NCBI GenBank assembly: GCA_963825765.1 | Contig: CAWGUU010000009.1 | Coordinates: 372,001-436,000 of the forward strand | Origin: CAWGUU01 sp963825765 | Lineage (GTDB): Bacteria; Actinomycetota; Acidimicrobiia; Acidimicrobiales; AC-14 | Direction: 5' to 3' | DNA length: 64,000 nt | Shown: positions 9,285 through 16,950 of the stretch, in pieces | Layout of the letters: each line of letters starts with the position of its first letter | Numbering within the stretch: position 1 is the first letter of the stretch | Notes under the pieces: generated by a model | Told to the model about the DNA's origin: nothing | The model's input: the letters and a program-made list of their open reading frames with translations, nothing else | Database searches by the model: none | Position numbers and translations under genes: made by a program

Positions 9285-10432
9285 CCGGTGACGACGCCGC
9301 TCGGCGAGACCTCCCTCCCTACCTGCTGTTCGGCCTGGCCGGGTGCGCCACCGGAACTGTGCTGGCAGGGATGACCGCGGCGTACGCAGGACGGTCCGTT
9401 GCCACCGTCGCGGGCATGACGATCGTCGTGGCCGCCACGTTCCTCGTCGTGGCGCTGGTCACCAAGCTCCTCACCGGCGCCGAGACGTTCAGCTTCTACC
9501 AGCACGTCCTCGCCGCCGCGGTGGGTGTCACCGCGTTCCTTGTCGTGGTCGGAGCGCCCGTCCGGGCCAACCTCGACCTCCTCGTCCTCGGACTCGTCGG
9601 CCACCAGGCGGTCGGCCGCCTCGGCTGCCAGGCGGCCGGCTGCTGCCACGGACGCCCGGCGCCGTGGGGCATCCGGTACGGGCCGCAGCCCGACGGCGAG
9701 GGCGTCACCGACCATCTCGTCGGGGTGGTCCTGTTTCCCGTGCAGGCGGTGGAGTCGCTGGCCTGCGGGGTGATCGCCGCCACCGGCGCGATCGGCATCA
9801 TCAGGGGGTGGGTACCCGGAGCCGGCCTGGTCTGGTGCGCGGGGGCCTACGCCGCCGCCCGGTTCGCACTCGAGCGCTGGCGCGGCGACGACGACCGGCG
9901 GTACCTGGGCGGCGTCTCCTCGCCTCGGTGGACGTCGCTCGGGATCGTCGTCGTGCTCGCTGGCCTCGCGCTGGCCGGCGTCCTGCCCGGGGCGCCGTTC
10001 GTCGGGGTCCTGGCGGCCGTGCTGGCGATCACCTGCATCGCGCTCGTGGTCGCCCGGCGGCACGGACCGGCGACGGCGGGCGGGCTCCTCGAACCCGTCC
10101 ACGTCCACGAGCTGGCCCACGTGCTCGACGCCGGCATCGCCGCGGATCCGGCCCCGGGCACTCCCCGGCTGTGGCAGACCAGCCGGGGCCTCGTGGTGTC
10201 GACCGACGTCCGGCCCGAGGGCGACCGGGCGGTCCGGCTGTACTCGCTGAGCCACGCGTCCCACCCACTCGACGAGCGAACGGCCGGGCGACTGGCCCGG
10301 GTGATCCTCCAGCTGCGTCATCCCGATCTCGACCACGCCATCCTCCCGGGGGCCAACGGCGTGCACCACCTCCTGGTGGTCGGCGGCACACAGCTACGCT
10401 CGGGAGTGAGCGGGTCGCGTCGTCCCCGGTAG
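9281..10432 (+). CDS. Lgt-like polytopic membrane protein
   Basis: 383 residues starting ATGA on the previous stop, so translationally coupled to the DUF4157 gene. Roughly eight hydrophobic segments. The central stretch GRLGCQAAGCCHGRPAPWGIRY resembles the glycine-arginine core of prolipoprotein diacylglyceryl transferase family proteins (GCxxxGCCxGRP), though the overall protein differs from housekeeping Lgt. A soluble C-terminal part (about 270-383) has no known domain. It may modify or help export the neighbouring tagged proteins, by position only. Confidence 0.6.
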   Translation: MTGDDAARRDLPPYLLFGLAGCATGTVLAGMTAAYAGRSVATVAGMTIVVAATFLVVALVTKLLTGAETFSFYQHVLAAAVGVTAFLVVVGAPVRANLDLLVLGLVGHQAVGRLGCQAAGCCHGRPAPWGIRYGPQPDGEGVTDHLVGVVLFPVQAVESLACGVIAATGAIGIIRGWVPGAGLVWCAGAYAAARFALERWRGDDDRRYLGGVSSPRWTSLGIVVVLAGLALAGVLPGAPFVGVLAAVLAITCIALVVARRHGPATAGGLLEPVHVHELAHVLDAGIAADPAPGTPRLWQTSRGLVVSTDVRPEGDRAVRLYSLSHASHPLDERTAGRLARVILQLRHPDLDHAILPGANGVHHLLVVGGTQLRSGVSGSRRPR

Positions 10433-10453
10433 CGAGCGCGGGAGGGAATCGAG

Positions 10454-10576
10454 ATGGATACGACGGCCTGGTTGATCCTCGTCCTCATCCTGCTCCTGAT
10501 CGCCGCCCTGACCGTCGTCGTGATCCGGCGGCGGCGACGCGGGGGTGGGGTGTTCGCCACCCGGGGCAAGCCGTGA
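10454..10576 (+). CDS. 40-residue single-pass membrane peptide
   Basis: ATG 10454 follows a purine-rich ribosome site (gggaggga, 10440-10447). The product is one transmembrane helix (WLILVLILLLIAALTVVVI) then RRRRRG and a short tail, so N-out/C-in by the positive-inside rule. Its stop overlaps the GTG of the PRC-barrel gene (GTGA, 10573-10576), which supports real translation. No known family. Confidence 0.6.
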   Translation: MDTTAWLILVLILLLIAALTVVVIRRRRRGGGVFATRGKP

Positions 10577-11133
10577 AGCTCCTCATGATCGCCTCCCAGA
10601 TCAACCGGCTGCCGGTGGTCACCGTCCGCGGCGGGGAGGACGTCGCCGAGGTGCGCGACGTGATCTACAAGCCCGAGGAGGGGCGCCTGGTCGGCCTGAC
10701 CCTCAACAAGCGGGGGTTCTTCTCGGGAAGGATGCGGAAGGTTCTGCCGGTCGACGCGATCCACGCCATCGGCCGTCACGCGGTCATGATCCTCGACGAA
10801 ACCAGCCTCGAGGACCCCGAGGACGCACCTGACGACGTCGGTCATCCGGCCACCGAGCGAAACGTCATCGGTGATGACGTGCTCACCGAAGGCGGAAGAA
10901 GCCTGGGCGTGGTGCGCGACCTCGCCCTCCTGGTGGGCGACACCGGCGAGGTCGTCGGCTACCAGATCGAAAAGCCCACCGGAGACCACGGGTACATCCC
11001 CCTGCCGGCCCAGCTCGCCGTATCCGGAAGTGCGCTCGTGGTTCCCGACGTCACCGAGGAGTTCGTCCGGGACGACCTCGTGGGGCTCGGTGCCGCCGTG
11101 GACGAGTTCAGAGCCCGCCTGGGGCTGACGTGA
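10573..11133 (+). CDS. PRC-barrel domain protein, two domains
   Basis: 186 residues from GTG 10573 (ATG 10585 is an alternative). Two PRC-barrel-like units are visible: VRDVIYKPEEGRLVGLTLN in the first half and VVRDLALLVGDTGEVVGYQIE in the second. PRC barrels are small adaptor or ligand-binding domains found in RimM, photosynthetic reaction-centre H and stress proteins. Coupled upstream to a membrane peptide and 4-10 bases from a second PRC-type gene, so this looks like a three-gene operon. Role unknown. Confidence 0.7.
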   Translation: MKLLMIASQINRLPVVTVRGGEDVAEVRDVIYKPEEGRLVGLTLNKRGFFSGRMRKVLPVDAIHAIGRHAVMILDETSLEDPEDAPDDVGHPATERNVIGDDVLTEGGRSLGVVRDLALLVGDTGEVVGYQIEKPTGDHGYIPLPAQLAVSGSALVVPDVTEEFVRDDLVGLGAAVDEFRARLGLT

Positions 11134-11143
11134 TGGTGTGCCG

Positions 11144-11599
11144 ATGAGCGACTCGTTCCGGAGGGCTAGGGGCCGCAAGGTGGTCAGCCGGGCCAGCGCG
11201 GGAGACCTCGGCGAGGTCAACCATTTCCTCGTCAACGCCGAGCAGCGTCTGATCGCGGCGGTCATCGTCGGCAAGGGGAGGAAGGCCAAGCTGGTCGACT
11301 GGGCTCAGCTGAGCGGTTTCGGGCCCGACGCGGTGATGGTGCGCGACGAATCGGCCCTCCGCCAGCCGCTCGACGACCGGGAACGGGCCGCTGCCGACGG
11401 CAAGCTGGACCTGGTCGGCAAGCGGGCGCTCACCGAGCGAGGCAACGAGCTCGGCTTCCTCGACGACGTCGACTTCGACCCGGCGACGGGAGTCGTGGAG
11501 ATGTTGAGGATCGGCGACCGGGAGATCCCGGCGGGATCGTTGCTCGGCAGCGGGCACTACGCCGTCGTGCTCGACGCCAGCCAGGAGCCTGCTCCGTAG
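11144..11599 (+). CDS. Second PRC-barrel-like protein
   Basis: 151 residues from ATG 11144 (GTG 11138 also possible, two residues longer). It has the same architecture as the preceding gene: RKVVSRASAGDLGEVNHFLVN near the start and NELGFLDDVDFDPATGVVEML in the C-terminal half, each a PRC-barrel signature. Soluble, no signal. Probably the last gene of the small operon beginning at 10454. Confidence 0.65.
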   Translation: MSDSFRRARGRKVVSRASAGDLGEVNHFLVNAEQRLIAAVIVGKGRKAKLVDWAQLSGFGPDAVMVRDESALRQPLDDRERAAADGKLDLVGKRALTERGNELGFLDDVDFDPATGVVEMLRIGDREIPAGSLLGSGHYAVVLDASQEPAP

Positions 11600-11648
11600 C
11601 TCCGGAAGTCAGCGAGGATGGCCCTCAAACCCTACGCTCGCGTCCGAC

Positions 11649-13877
11649 GTGAACGAGTCGGAGGGCGCGCCGCGACGGCTGGGGGACGCGGATGTGGTGA
11701 GCGGTGCCCGCGCGAACGTCGCTCAGCGGGCATCCGAGGTCGGGCACGAGGAGCTGGCCGACGACGCCAAGCTCGTGCTGAGCGAGTTGATGACGAACGC
11801 CATGTTGCACGGCGGGGGGTGTACCGGCGTCGAGATCCTGTCGATCGCCGACGGTCTGAGGATCGAGGTTCGTGACGGAAGCCACATCCCGCCGCTGCTC
11901 GGACGGCCGTCGGAGGAGTCGCTGACCGGACGGGGTCTCCGGCTCGTGGCTCGCCTCTCCGAACGCTGGGGAGCGACGTTCCAGGGGGATGGGAAGGTCG
12001 TCTGGGCGGAGATCACGGGCCGGAGCAGCCCTTGTCCCGCCGACGTCACCGAAGAAGAGCTGCTCACCATGTGGGCCGAAGAGTTCGACTTCGACGCCGT
12101 CCCCGAGCCGCGCTTCCACATCACGCTCGGCGAGGTCCCTACCGACCTGCTCCTCGCCGCGAAGTCCCATGTCGAGAATGTCGTCCGTGAGTTGACCCTT
12201 GCGTCGGCCGGCGCCCGGGCGGGACTGACGACCGAGGTTCCGCCCCACCTGTCGTCGCTGGTGAGCGCGGTCGTCGATCGCTTCGCCGAGGCTCGGCTCG
12301 CCATCAAGCGCCAGGCGCTGGAGGCCGACCGTCGCGGGCAGTCCACCACCAAGCTGGTGCTCGACCTGCCGGCCAGCGCCGCGGAGGCAGCCGAGGACTA
12401 TGTCCAGGCACTCGACGAGGTCGACGTCTATTGCCGTGCCCGTCGGCTGTTGACGCTGGAAACCCCTCCTCAGCACCACCTGTTCCGTCACTGGTACATC
12501 GAGGAGCTGGTCACCCAGCTGCGGGCGGCGGCCAGCGGGAAGACGGCGCCGACGACGCACTCGTTCACCCACCGCCTCCTGGCCGAGGTGGATCGCGTCG
12601 CCGGCGCCCACCGCACCTCTGAGCGGGTGGCACGTTTGTACACGGTTGCCGCCGCACTGGCCACGGCGGCGACACCTGAGGCGGTCGCCGAGGCGGTCCT
12701 GAACGAGGGCGTGGCTGCGCTCGGCGCGGCCGGCGGCGGTCTGCTCCTCGCGACCAGTGCCGACCAGCTCGCCCTGCCGGGGGCTGTCGGCTACGACGAG
12801 ACCGTCTTGGCTCGGCTCCGGACCGAGTCACGCGACGCCGAGTTGCCGGCGGCGGCGGCCCTGCGCTCCGGAGAGCCGGTGTGGCTGGAGTCACGTGCGG
12901 AGCGGGACGAGTTCTTTCCCAGGCTGGCGGGCCTCGAGGCCACGACCGTGGCCATGTGCGCCGTGCCGCTCGAGGTGCAGGGTCGGCGCCTGGGTGCCCT
13001 CCGCTTCAGCTTCGACCAGGCCCGTCTCTTCGACGAGGACGAGCGGCGGTTCGTGCTCGCCTTGGCCGCGCAGACCGCGCAGGCGCTCGATCGAGCCCAG
13101 CTGCAACGAGACCGCATCGACGTCAGCCGCCGCCTGCAGCGAAGCCTGTTGCCGCCGAACGTGCCGATGATCCCCGGCCTCGACGTCGCCGCCGTCTACC
13201 ACCCTTTCGGCGACGGGGTGGAGGTCGGTGGCGACTTCTACGACATCTGGACCGTGCGGCCCGGGCAATGGGCGGTCTCCATTGGCGATGCAGCCGGAAC
13301 CGGACCGGAGGCGGCGGCGCTCACCGCGCTCGTGCGCCACACGCTGCGAGCGCTGGCGATGGGTCACTCGGCGCCGCCAGAGGTCATGGCGACCCTCAAC
13401 GCCGCGCTCGTCGACGCACGAACCGATCTTGAAGGGGAGCGCTTCTGCACAGCGATCTTCGGTCTGATCACGGTGGGAGACGCCATCGAGGTGTGGGCGG
13501 CAGGCGGCGGGCACCCTCCGCTGATCGTCCGGCGGGCAGACGGCCGAATTGAGGCTCTTCACGTCGGCGGGTCGCTGCTCGGGCTCTTCGGCGACGCCGA
13601 GGTCGACAGCATCCGCGTCTGTCTGGACGCAGGCGACACTATGGTGCTTCTGACGGACGGCGTACTCGAAGCCCGCCGGGACGGCCACCAATTCGAGATA
13701 GGTGGCGTCGAGGGGGTGCTCGCCACCGAAACCGGCGACGCCGCCGCCGTCGCTGTCGCGCTGGAGAGCGCGGTCCTGCGCCATGTCGGCGGTTCACTCA
13801 CCGATGACATGGCCATACTCGTCCTCCGGGTCCCGCCGAATCACGAGGGGGCGGGCCCCGCTCCACCCGGCGTCTAG
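11649..13877 (+). CDS. HATPase-GAF-PP2C (SpoIIE) partner-switching regulator
   Basis: 742 residues, GTG start. Order: an RsbW-like HATPase at about 10-125 (N box LSELMTNAMLHG, G box GRGLRLV); an alpha-helical middle region (about 130-320) of no known family; a GAF domain (about 325-480); and a SpoIIE-type PP2C phosphatase (about 490-735) with GGDFYDIW, GDAAGTGPEAA, LLTDGVLEARR and DDMAILVLR, all metal-binding aspartates present. Such proteins switch anti-anti-sigma factors by phosphorylation and dephosphorylation. Having kinase-type and phosphatase domains in one chain suggests a self-contained switch. No STAS or sigma gene lies beside it. Confidence 0.85.
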   Translation: MNESEGAPRRLGDADVVSGARANVAQRASEVGHEELADDAKLVLSELMTNAMLHGGGCTGVEILSIADGLRIEVRDGSHIPPLLGRPSEESLTGRGLRLVARLSERWGATFQGDGKVVWAEITGRSSPCPADVTEEELLTMWAEEFDFDAVPEPRFHITLGEVPTDLLLAAKSHVENVVRELTLASAGARAGLTTEVPPHLSSLVSAVVDRFAEARLAIKRQALEADRRGQSTTKLVLDLPASAAEAAEDYVQALDEVDVYCRARRLLTLETPPQHHLFRHWYIEELVTQLRAAASGKTAPTTHSFTHRLLAEVDRVAGAHRTSERVARLYTVAAALATAATPEAVAEAVLNEGVAALGAAGGGLLLATSADQLALPGAVGYDETVLARLRTESRDAELPAAAALRSGEPVWLESRAERDEFFPRLAGLEATTVAMCAVPLEVQGRRLGALRFSFDQARLFDEDERRFVLALAAQTAQALDRAQLQRDRIDVSRRLQRSLLPPNVPMIPGLDVAAVYHPFGDGVEVGGDFYDIWTVRPGQWAVSIGDAAGTGPEAAALTALVRHTLRALAMGHSAPPEVMATLNAALVDARTDLEGERFCTAIFGLITVGDAIEVWAAGGGHPPLIVRRADGRIEALHVGGSLLGLFGDAEVDSIRVCLDAGDTMVLLTDGVLEARRDGHQFEIGGVEGVLATETGDAAAVAVALESAVLRHVGGSLTDDMAILVLRVPPNHEGAGPAPPGV

Positions 13878-13937
13878 CGCTCCCTCGGCCAGCAGCCAGC
13901 GATGGAAGCCCCGTACGTACGCGCGCAGACCACGCTG

Positions 13938-15425
13938 TCAGCTCGACCGCCGTGCCTCGACCGCGCCCGCGGGCGGGGGAATGGTGACTTCATAGTCACC
14001 ACGCGGGACCGTGGTCGGAAGCCGTCCGTCCCGGAGGGCGGTGACGACCAGGCTCACGTCGCAGCCGAAGCGCACAACCTGTGCCTCACCGTCGATGAGC
14101 GCCTGGAGGGCAGCGACCTCGAAGGTGAGTACCTCGGCGAGAAACGGCACGCCACTAGGTCGGTCCCGCTGCAGGAAGGAGGCGAACCGGCGGCCCTCCT
14201 CCGACGCGGTCAACTCGGACGGAACGGTCCGCCAGAACTCGTCGAACAGGTTCTGCACGCCGTTCTCGCCGAGCGTGAGCAGGAGCAGACGAGTAGTCAG
14301 CCGTAGCGCGGTGGCGATCTTTCCGGCCCGCACCGATCCGACGAGGCGTCGGAGCACGCCGACGCCAGGGTCGCGCGCCAGCCGATCGGCCAGGGCGGTA
14401 CCAGCCATCGGCGCACCGGACACGGCGGCGGCGAGGGTCTCCTCCCAGGCCGTCGGCGTCGGTGGTGTACCGGTGGCCGCACGCGGCGACATCGATGGGG
14501 GCGTTGCCGGCTTGGGCGCGGCTGCCTGTGCTCCTGCCCGTGCCACGGCGGTGCCCCGGACATCCCATATCTGGCGCAGTTCGCGTAGCTGGTCGAGGAG
14601 GTCTTCGGGTGAGAGGCCGCTCTCGACGGCGTACTCGGGCATGATCTCGAAGACGATCGCCTTGAGGTTCGGAAGCCTGGGCACGATGTCACGGGCGAGG
14701 TCGAGGACCGGGCTCGGGGCGAGGCCCGAATGGGCGTCCACCCACAAGCCGTCGAGCTCCTGACCTCCGGCGACGTGGATCTCCCAGACGCGGTCGAGCG
14801 GCAGCTCGTCGACAAGGTCGAGCACCGCCTGTCGGCCGTTGCGCTCGTTGGCCCAGACGTTGTGGAGGTCGAGCAGGATGCCGCAGTCCGCCGCCTCGGC
14901 GACAGCGGCGAAGTAGGCACCGTCGGACATCTCACCCGAGGCCGGCTGCAGATAGCTCACGCCCGTCTCGAACGCGAACGGCACAGGAAGGTGCGCCGTG
15001 ACCGTTCGGATGTTGGCCGCGGCGAGAGCGACGCTCTCGGGACTCTGGACGGGCGGCAGGAGAAACCCGACGTCGACGTCACACTCGCCCCTCCGCACGC
15101 GATTGAAGCTCAGGTGCTCACTGGCCCACGCCGCATCCAAGGCGGCAATGGACGCGGCGAACGGCTCCAGGTGGAGATCGGTGGGACCAGCGGTCCCACC
15201 GATCGGGAATCCAACTCCGTGGACGATTTTCGGTTGGGGCAGTCGCCGTAGATGCTCGAAGGCCCGCAGGTCGATGCGGTACCGGCCAGCGTTCGATCTC
15301 GGCGCGAACCAGAAGGGCTGTGGCTCGACCTCGATGACGTCGATCGCATCGCCGACGGCCTCCACCAAGCCGGCGATGCCTGGCCAGTAGACCATGCCGA
15401 CTCCCAGCTCAGGGAGGTGTGTCAC
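13938..15425 (-). CDS. DUF692 (MbnB-type) oxidase fused to a C-terminal partner-like domain
   Basis: 495 residues. GTG 15425 overlaps the stop of the small Cys gene (GTGA). Residues 1-290 form a DUF692 TIM barrel with the expected metal-ligand motifs: HGVGF, SEHLSF, FETGVSY, LDLHNVWAN, EIHVAGG, VDAHSG and FEIMPEY. Family members (MbnB, TglH, ChrH) are multinuclear iron enzymes that modify cysteines in ribosomal peptides with a partner protein. After an Ala/Pro-rich linker (about 300-335) comes a helical domain to 495 with PFLAEVLTFEVAAL, loosely like the partner (MbnC/DUF2063-type) proteins. One substitution is Thr in place of the usual Asn after the FE. The fusion plus the adjacent Cys-rich protein suggests enzyme and substrate. 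Confidence 0.75.
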   Translation of the reverse strand: MTHLPELGVGMVYWPGIAGLVEAVGDAIDVIEVEPQPFWFAPRSNAGRYRIDLRAFEHLRRLPQPKIVHGVGFPIGGTAGPTDLHLEPFAASIAALDAAWASEHLSFNRVRRGECDVDVGFLLPPVQSPESVALAAANIRTVTAHLPVPFAFETGVSYLQPASGEMSDGAYFAAVAEAADCGILLDLHNVWANERNGRQAVLDLVDELPLDRVWEIHVAGGQELDGLWVDAHSGLAPSPVLDLARDIVPRLPNLKAIVFEIMPEYAVESGLSPEDLLDQLRELRQIWDVRGTAVARAGAQAAAPKPATPPSMSPRAATGTPPTPTAWEETLAAAVSGAPMAGTALADRLARDPGVGVLRRLVGSVRAGKIATALRLTTRLLLLTLGENGVQNLFDEFWRTVPSELTASEEGRRFASFLQRDRPSGVPFLAEVLTFEVAALQALIDGEAQVVRFGCDVSLVVTALRDGRLPTTVPRGDYEVTIPPPAGAVEARRSS

Positions 15426-15655
15426 CCCAAGGCGTCGAAGGACCGGACGTTGAGCTTGGCGTCGACAACGAAGCGCCGCTCGATGTCGAAACGGATGTCC
15501 CACCCCGAACAACAGGCCATGCACCCGAGCTTGCCCAGGATGTCCTTCTGGATGCTCTGGAAGCTGTCGAGGTCGAACGCTACCTCCGCAGGAATGGAGA
15601 CCTGAACGACATTGGCCCTCAGCTGCACGGCCTTCTCGAGCATTTCCCTCTCCAT
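15422..15655 (-). CDS. 77-residue protein with CxxCCSG motif, putative DUF692 substrate
   Basis: ATG 15655 stands behind a strong ribosome site (ggaggag). The first half is acidic and beta-like (ANVVQVSIPAEVAFDLDSF), the second contains LGCMACCSGWDIRF followed by a basic tail. All three cysteines lie in one 4-residue span, unusual for a cytoplasmic protein. Its stop overlaps the DUF692 enzyme start, so they are made together. By analogy with MbnA or TglA this could be the modified peptide precursor or a substrate carrier, though it is longer and more globular than most precursors. Two palindromes lie in its promoter. Confidence 0.65.
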   Translation of the reverse strand: MEREMLEKAVQLRANVVQVSIPAEVAFDLDSFQSIQKDILGKLGCMACCSGWDIRFDIERRFVVDAKLNVRSFDALG

Positions 15656-15682
15656 CGCTCCTCCTCGCCTGTGTGCCGCAGG

Positions 15683-15695
15683 GAACACGGTGTTC
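15683..15695 (-). promoter_or_regulatory. Palindrome upstream of the Cys-protein/DUF692 operon (proximal)
   Basis: GAACACGGTGTTC, arms GAACAC/GTGTTC around one base, 28 bases upstream of the ATG at 15655. Together with the second dyad 6 bases further away it looks like a repressor or activator site overlapping the promoter. Confidence 0.5.
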
Positions 15696-15701
15696 TCCGC
15701 C

Positions 15702-15715
15702 GACGTGATCACGTC
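15702..15715 (-). promoter_or_regulatory. Palindrome upstream of the Cys-protein/DUF692 operon (distal)
   Basis: GACGTGATCACGTC is a perfect 14-base dyad, 47 bases upstream of the ATG. It does not lie in a coding region: the neighbouring gene ends at 15843. A likely operator; the binding protein is unknown and is not encoded beside it. Confidence 0.55.
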
Positions 15716-15842
15716 AATGCGCACGGTTCTACGTGTCGATGCCTGAATCGGGACGGAAATACATGTTTCGCCGTCGTCTTCAGGGTCGAGGCCGCGGCGC
15801 GGTGACGGTTCGCGGTGGGTCAGACGCGCCGCAACGACGGGC

Positions 15843-16691
15843 TCAGATCTCCGTTCCCCAGGTGGGGTTGCCGGGATGCGGTCCTCCATACACGGCGTAC
15901 CTCTCCGCCTTTGGGTACCACCGGATCTGCTCCATGAGGTTCTTCATGTTGAGCTGGAGCAGGTAGAGCTCGTTCTCGAGCTTCTGGCGTGCGCTGCGCG
16001 AATTTGCGACCATGAGCGCGGCCTGCTCCTTCTTCGTCAGCCGCTTCGTCTTCTCGCTCTTGTCGAGCCGATCCGAGGCCACGCTCGCGGCGCCGAGCGT
16101 GAGCGCCCTTCCACAGGTGGGTTTGGGCTTCGGGAGGCAGTCCTTCGCCACTCCGGCGGCGGCCCCGGTGTCGGAGTCGTAGAGGTCGATGGCGCCCATG
16201 ATCAACCCGACGAGGCATGCCCCCTCCAGGCAGGACACGTAGACGCCGACGGCGGTGAGCGCCTTGTTCAAGGTTCCCCAGTTGGGCCAGATGTCCTCTC
16301 GACGGATGCGATCGAGCTGCCCGAGCCCCACCTTCTCCCTGTCGATGGCAAGGTTGATCAGATCGATCGTGGCGATCTCGATGGCCCCCAACGCGGCCAG
16401 CTCGTGCTGGCGGTTGTAGTGGTGGATGTTGTGGTTCTTGAGGTCGTAGCGGCGGCCGAAGTCGGGGTGCTTCCAACCGGCGTAGTCGTCCACCGGCGGT
16501 TTCGACGGCTGCTGCCCCCACCACACGCCCCAGCGCTGGACGGACGCTCGCCGTTCGTCGTTCGCGGCCGGCCGCCGCTCGAGAAGGGCAGCGACAGCAC
16601 GGTTGCCGGCCGTCGCCTGCAGTCCCAGGACGAAGTCGCCGGAACGCACCGGCTGCCGACTGACGGATCGAGTCCGAGGACGCTGCCGCAT
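15843..16691 (-). CDS. LQxxAGN-tagged protein, third candidate cargo
   Basis: 282 residues from ATG 16691 (a TTG at 16724 extends it by 11). Near the N-terminus LGLQATAGNRAVAALL matches the tag in the genes at 6724 and 7646. The remainder has a His/Tyr-rich stretch (HNIHHYNRQHE), a hydrophobic segment with two cysteines (VSCLEGACLVGLIMGAI) and a Lys-rich C-terminal helix. No signal peptide. It lies 187 bases upstream of the Cys-protein/DUF692 operon on the same strand. Function not recognised; the tag suggests packaging by a contractile injection particle or a related carrier. Confidence 0.6.
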   Translation of the reverse strand: MRQRPRTRSVSRQPVRSGDFVLGLQATAGNRAVAALLERRPAANDERRASVQRWGVWWGQQPSKPPVDDYAGWKHPDFGRRYDLKNHNIHHYNRQHELAALGAIEIATIDLINLAIDREKVGLGQLDRIRREDIWPNWGTLNKALTAVGVYVSCLEGACLVGLIMGAIDLYDSDTGAAAGVAKDCLPKPKPTCGRALTLGAASVASDRLDKSEKTKRLTKKEQAALMVANSRSARQKLENELYLLQLNMKNLMEQIRWYPKAERYAVYGGPHPGNPTWGTEI

Positions 16692-16950
16692 GGCTGGCGA
16701 CCAGGAGACGAGCACGGGCGCCAACGCTCAGTCCTCCGAGTCCGTAGGCCACGGCACCGTACGGATGCTACTGCGGGCGCCCGCGTGGAACGTGAGGGTG
16801 ACAAGCTCGACGACGTGCTTCACGAATCAGCCCACCTCCCGCGGCTGCCGTCGAGCGATGCGCGGTGCGACGGAGCCGCAAATCGCCGCCATCGGTACGA
16901 GCACGCCGAGGCCAGCGGACCTGCCGGCGTGACCCTGGCCTCGACCTGAC

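Noticed and set aside
13983..14000. Perfect GGTGACT/AGTCACC hairpin
   Set aside because: Lies inside the 3-prime coding part of the DUF692 gene; likely chance.
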